DNA from: GWF2-33-9 sp964405755
GTDB lineage: Bacteria; Bacteroidota; Ignavibacteria; Kapaibacteriales; UBA2268
Assembly (NCBI GenBank): GCA_964405755.1
Contig: CAYOPF010000053.1
Span: forward strand, 1 to 17,386
DNA length: 17,386 bases
Reading direction: 5' to 3'
Shown here in pieces: positions 15,668 to 17,386 of this stretch; position 1 is the first letter of the stretch, and the number at the start of each line of letters is the position of its first letter. The translations under genes were made by a program, and so were the position numbers. The notes under the pieces were generated by a model that was not told where the DNA came from, searched no databases, and worked only from the letters and a program-made list of their open reading frames with translations.

Positions 15668-17083
15668 ATGACAGAACAATTAAACAAATTGATGAACGAA
15701 TCCAAAGCCGCACGCTGGACTGCATTAATGCTTGTAGCTTTTACCATGCTTGCCGCTTATTTCTTTGTTGATATGATTGCTCCATTGCAATCATTACTCG
15801 AATCGCACTACAAATGGGAACCTTCAGTATATGGTTTCTTCTCTGGATCCGAATATATGATGAATGTTCTTGGATTTCTTATCCTCTCCGGTATTATTCT
15901 GGACAAAATGGGAATCAGATTCACAGGTTTAACTGCTGCAGTAGTTATGCTTCTTGGTGGATTAATTAAACTCTATGCTCTATCGCCAGCATTTTATCAA
16001 GGTGGATTTGGATATGATTTCTTCAATTCATTTTGGACCAATATGCCAGCCACCGCTAAACTTGCATCTTTAGGTTACGCCATCTTTGGTATTGGTGTGG
16101 AAATGGCTGGTATCACAATTAGTCGTGCTATTGTAAAGTGGTTCCACGGTAAGGAATTAGCTTTGGCTATGGGTATGGAAATGGCTACGGCGCGCCTTGG
16201 TGCTTCGGTTGCATTCTTTTTCTCAGCTAATTTTGCTGGAGTGAAAGTTGTTAATGGTATAGTGCAAGGTAATGTACTAAATTCTGTTTATTTCGGAGTT
16301 GCACTATTGGCAATCGGTTTTCTAACATTCCTTACTTATACCTTTATGGACAAAAAGTTCGATAAGCAACTTAAAGAAGATGCTTCATCGGAACCTGCCG
16401 AAGAATTCAAGTTGAGTGATATCGGTAAAATCCTAACTAATCGTGCTTTCATCTATATTTCATTACTTTGTGTATTGTTCTATTCCGGAGTGTTTCCATT
16501 CCTTAAGTATGCTGTTAACATGATGCAAAATAAATTAGGTGTTTCGCCCGAAGTTGGTGGATATATTTCCGGTTTATTACCAGTTGGGACAATAATCCTG
16601 ACACCAATCATCGGTGCTTACTTGGATAGCAAAGGAAAAGGAGCAACAATTATGATTGGAGGTGCTGCACTTTTAACGATTGCGCACTTAACTTATGCAC
16701 TGATTCCCTTAAGCATGCCTTTGGCAATTATTGCAATTTTAATTCTTGGAGTAGCTTTTTCATTAGTTCCTGCTTCGATGTGGCCATCAATCCCAAAGAT
16801 AGTCGAGGATCGATACCTTGGTTCGGCTTATGCACTAATTTTCTGGATTCAGAACATTGGTTTGATGACATTGCCTTGGTTGGTTGGAGTGGTGCTGCAA
16901 GCTGCCAATCCTGGAGTGAGCGAACGAATTGCCGCAGGCGATGTAACTGCATCTTACGACTATACTTGGCCAATGCTTATGTTTGCTTTCTTGGGAATGC
17001 TTGCTATTTTGCTGGGTTATTTACTAAGAACCGAAGACCGCCGTATGAAATATGGATTGGATGACCCAAACAAACGAAGCTAA
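15668..17083 (+). CDS. Major facilitator superfamily transporter, substrate unknown
   Basis: This 471-residue protein has about 12 predicted membrane helices, with a central charged loop (near residues 225-250, KKFDKQLKEDASSEPAEE) dividing the two six-helix halves. The segment LDKMGIRF after helix 2 fits MFS motif A (G/D-x-x-G-x-R), and the matching spot in the second half reads LDSKGKG. The loop after helix 4 contains ISRAIVKWFHGKELALAMG, typical of MFS symporters. There is no signal peptide, and the cytoplasmic tail is short (LRTEDRRMKYG). Related FCB-group proteins carry many different solutes, so I cannot name the substrate. The gene seems to stand alone: a weak inverted repeat precedes it and a strong terminator follows 22 bases after the stop. 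Confidence 0.88.
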   Translation: MTEQLNKLMNESKAARWTALMLVAFTMLAAYFFVDMIAPLQSLLESHYKWEPSVYGFFSGSEYMMNVLGFLILSGIILDKMGIRFTGLTAAVVMLLGGLIKLYALSPAFYQGGFGYDFFNSFWTNMPATAKLASLGYAIFGIGVEMAGITISRAIVKWFHGKELALAMGMEMATARLGASVAFFFSANFAGVKVVNGIVQGNVLNSVYFGVALLAIGFLTFLTYTFMDKKFDKQLKEDASSEPAEEFKLSDIGKILTNRAFIYISLLCVLFYSGVFPFLKYAVNMMQNKLGVSPEVGGYISGLLPVGTIILTPIIGAYLDSKGKGATIMIGGAALLTIAHLTYALIPLSMPLAIIAILILGVAFSLVPASMWPSIPKIVEDRYLGSAYALIFWIQNIGLMTLPWLVGVVLQAANPGVSERIAAGDVTASYDYTWPMLMFAFLGMLAILLGYLLRTEDRRMKYGLDDPNKRS

Positions 17084-17104
17084 AATATTATTATCTAATT
17101 CAAG

Positions 17105-17135
17105 TGGCTGTCAAATCTTGGCAGCCATTTTTTTT
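17105..17135 (+). terminator. Strong rho-independent terminator after the MFS gene
   Basis: A 10-bp stem with arms TGGCTGTCAA (17105-17114) and TTGGCAGCCA (17118-17127), including one U-G wobble pair, has the 3-base loop ATC and is followed by eight T residues (17128-17135). This is a textbook intrinsic terminator. Confidence 0.93.
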
Positions 17136-17170
17136 GTAATAGTAATAAAAATATTTTATGTGAATTTTCT

Positions 17171-17178
17171 TATTTTTG
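17171..17178 (+). promoter_or_regulatory. Candidate -7 promoter element before the methyltransferase
   Basis: TATTTTTG fits TAnnTTTG but lacks a TTG at the right distance upstream, and it lies about 90 bases before the start codon. The rest of the 185-base gap is AT-rich with no other clear signal. Confidence 0.3.
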
Positions 17179-17268
17179 TATTTAGAAATTGTTTTGTTTA
17201 TTTCAATTTAATAGAATACAGGTAAATTAAGTAAAATAATTAAAACAAAAAATTATACATAATGAAAG

Positions 17269-17386
17269 ATGGAAATTTGTAGAATATACAACGAAAATTG
17301 TTTGATTACAATGAAAAATATGCCAGACAACTATGTTGACCTTGTAATCACATCACCACCTTATGACGATATAAGAAATTATAATG
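17269..17386 (+). CDS. DNA methyltransferase of the TSPPY type (N4-C or N6-A), N-terminal part only
   Basis: The frame from ATG 17269 is open to the window edge (39 codons plus one base). An in-frame TGA at 17263-17265 bars a start further upstream. The 39 residues begin with a short strand-rich segment and reach LVITSPPYDDIRNY, with the S/D-P-P-Y catalytic motif IV at residues 29-32. This motif flips and methylates adenine (N6) or cytosine (N4) using S-adenosylmethionine. A motif IV so near the N-terminus suits the beta-class order, in which the AdoMet-binding FxGxG motif comes later. It may be the modification subunit of a type II or related system, or an orphan regulator. The rest is outside the window, so target and partners are unknown. 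Confidence 0.82.
   Translation, partial: MEICRIYNENCLITMKNMPDNYVDLVITSPPYDDIRNYN

Noticed and set aside
16780..17064. 94-codon frame in another register inside the MFS gene
   Set aside because: It is rich in Trp and Cys and fully overlaps the conserved C-terminal helices of the transporter; it is a shadow frame.
17262..17282. ATG at 17262 as the methyltransferase start
   Set aside because: That frame reaches TAG after six codons; the ATG at 17269 opens the frame with the catalytic motif.

Overview
This is an AT-rich window, roughly one third G+C by eye. Its codon use, weak Shine-Dalgarno sites and promoter style point to the Bacteroidota/Chlorobiota/Ignavibacteriota (FCB) group. Four intergenic or gene-start regions carry a -7 element of the form TAnnTTTG. 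In three of them a TTG lies 19-20 bases upstream, which is the Bacteroidota-type promoter. The diaminopimelate decarboxylase (HTGSD, EPGK and CETDTFGWNRKL motifs) is also of the Bacteroidota type. Species cannot be named from sequence alone.

Left arm, minus strand (about 1-5604). In transcription order it holds an extended-SDR NAD-dependent epimerase/reductase, a membrane-anchored penicillin-acylase-family protein that seems to lack the catalytic serine, a long-chain acyl-CoA synthetase with its own promoter, and the first 108 codons of a secreted protein that runs off the left edge. The short gaps suggest epimerase and acylase-like genes are co-transcribed.

Right arm, plus strand (5702-17386). 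It starts with a fused GDP-mannose-pyrophosphorylase-like / phosphohexomutase-like protein whose mutase half has lost its metal-binding and sugar-binding motifs. Next come a two-gene unit (PTS EIIA domain protein, then lysA) behind a good promoter, and a second unit in which recJ overlaps a 1100-residue Dna2-like nuclease-helicase. After these are a small two-helix membrane protein with a winged-helix-like tail, an MFS transporter closed by a strong terminator, and the first 39 codons of a TSPPY-type DNA methyltransferase running off the right edge.

Most genes are housekeeping: nucleotide sugars, lysine/peptidoglycan precursors, fatty-acid activation and DNA repair. The most unusual points are the coupled RecJ plus Dna2-like pair, which looks like a DNA-end-processing module without the Fe-S cysteines of Dna2/Cas4; two proteins that keep an enzyme fold with altered active-site motifs; and a perfect 12-bp inverted repeat inside the acyl-CoA synthetase gene. 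I saw no tRNA, rRNA, CRISPR array, insertion sequence or clear prophage sequence. The methyltransferase at the right edge may open a restriction-modification or other defence locus, but the window ends too soon to tell.
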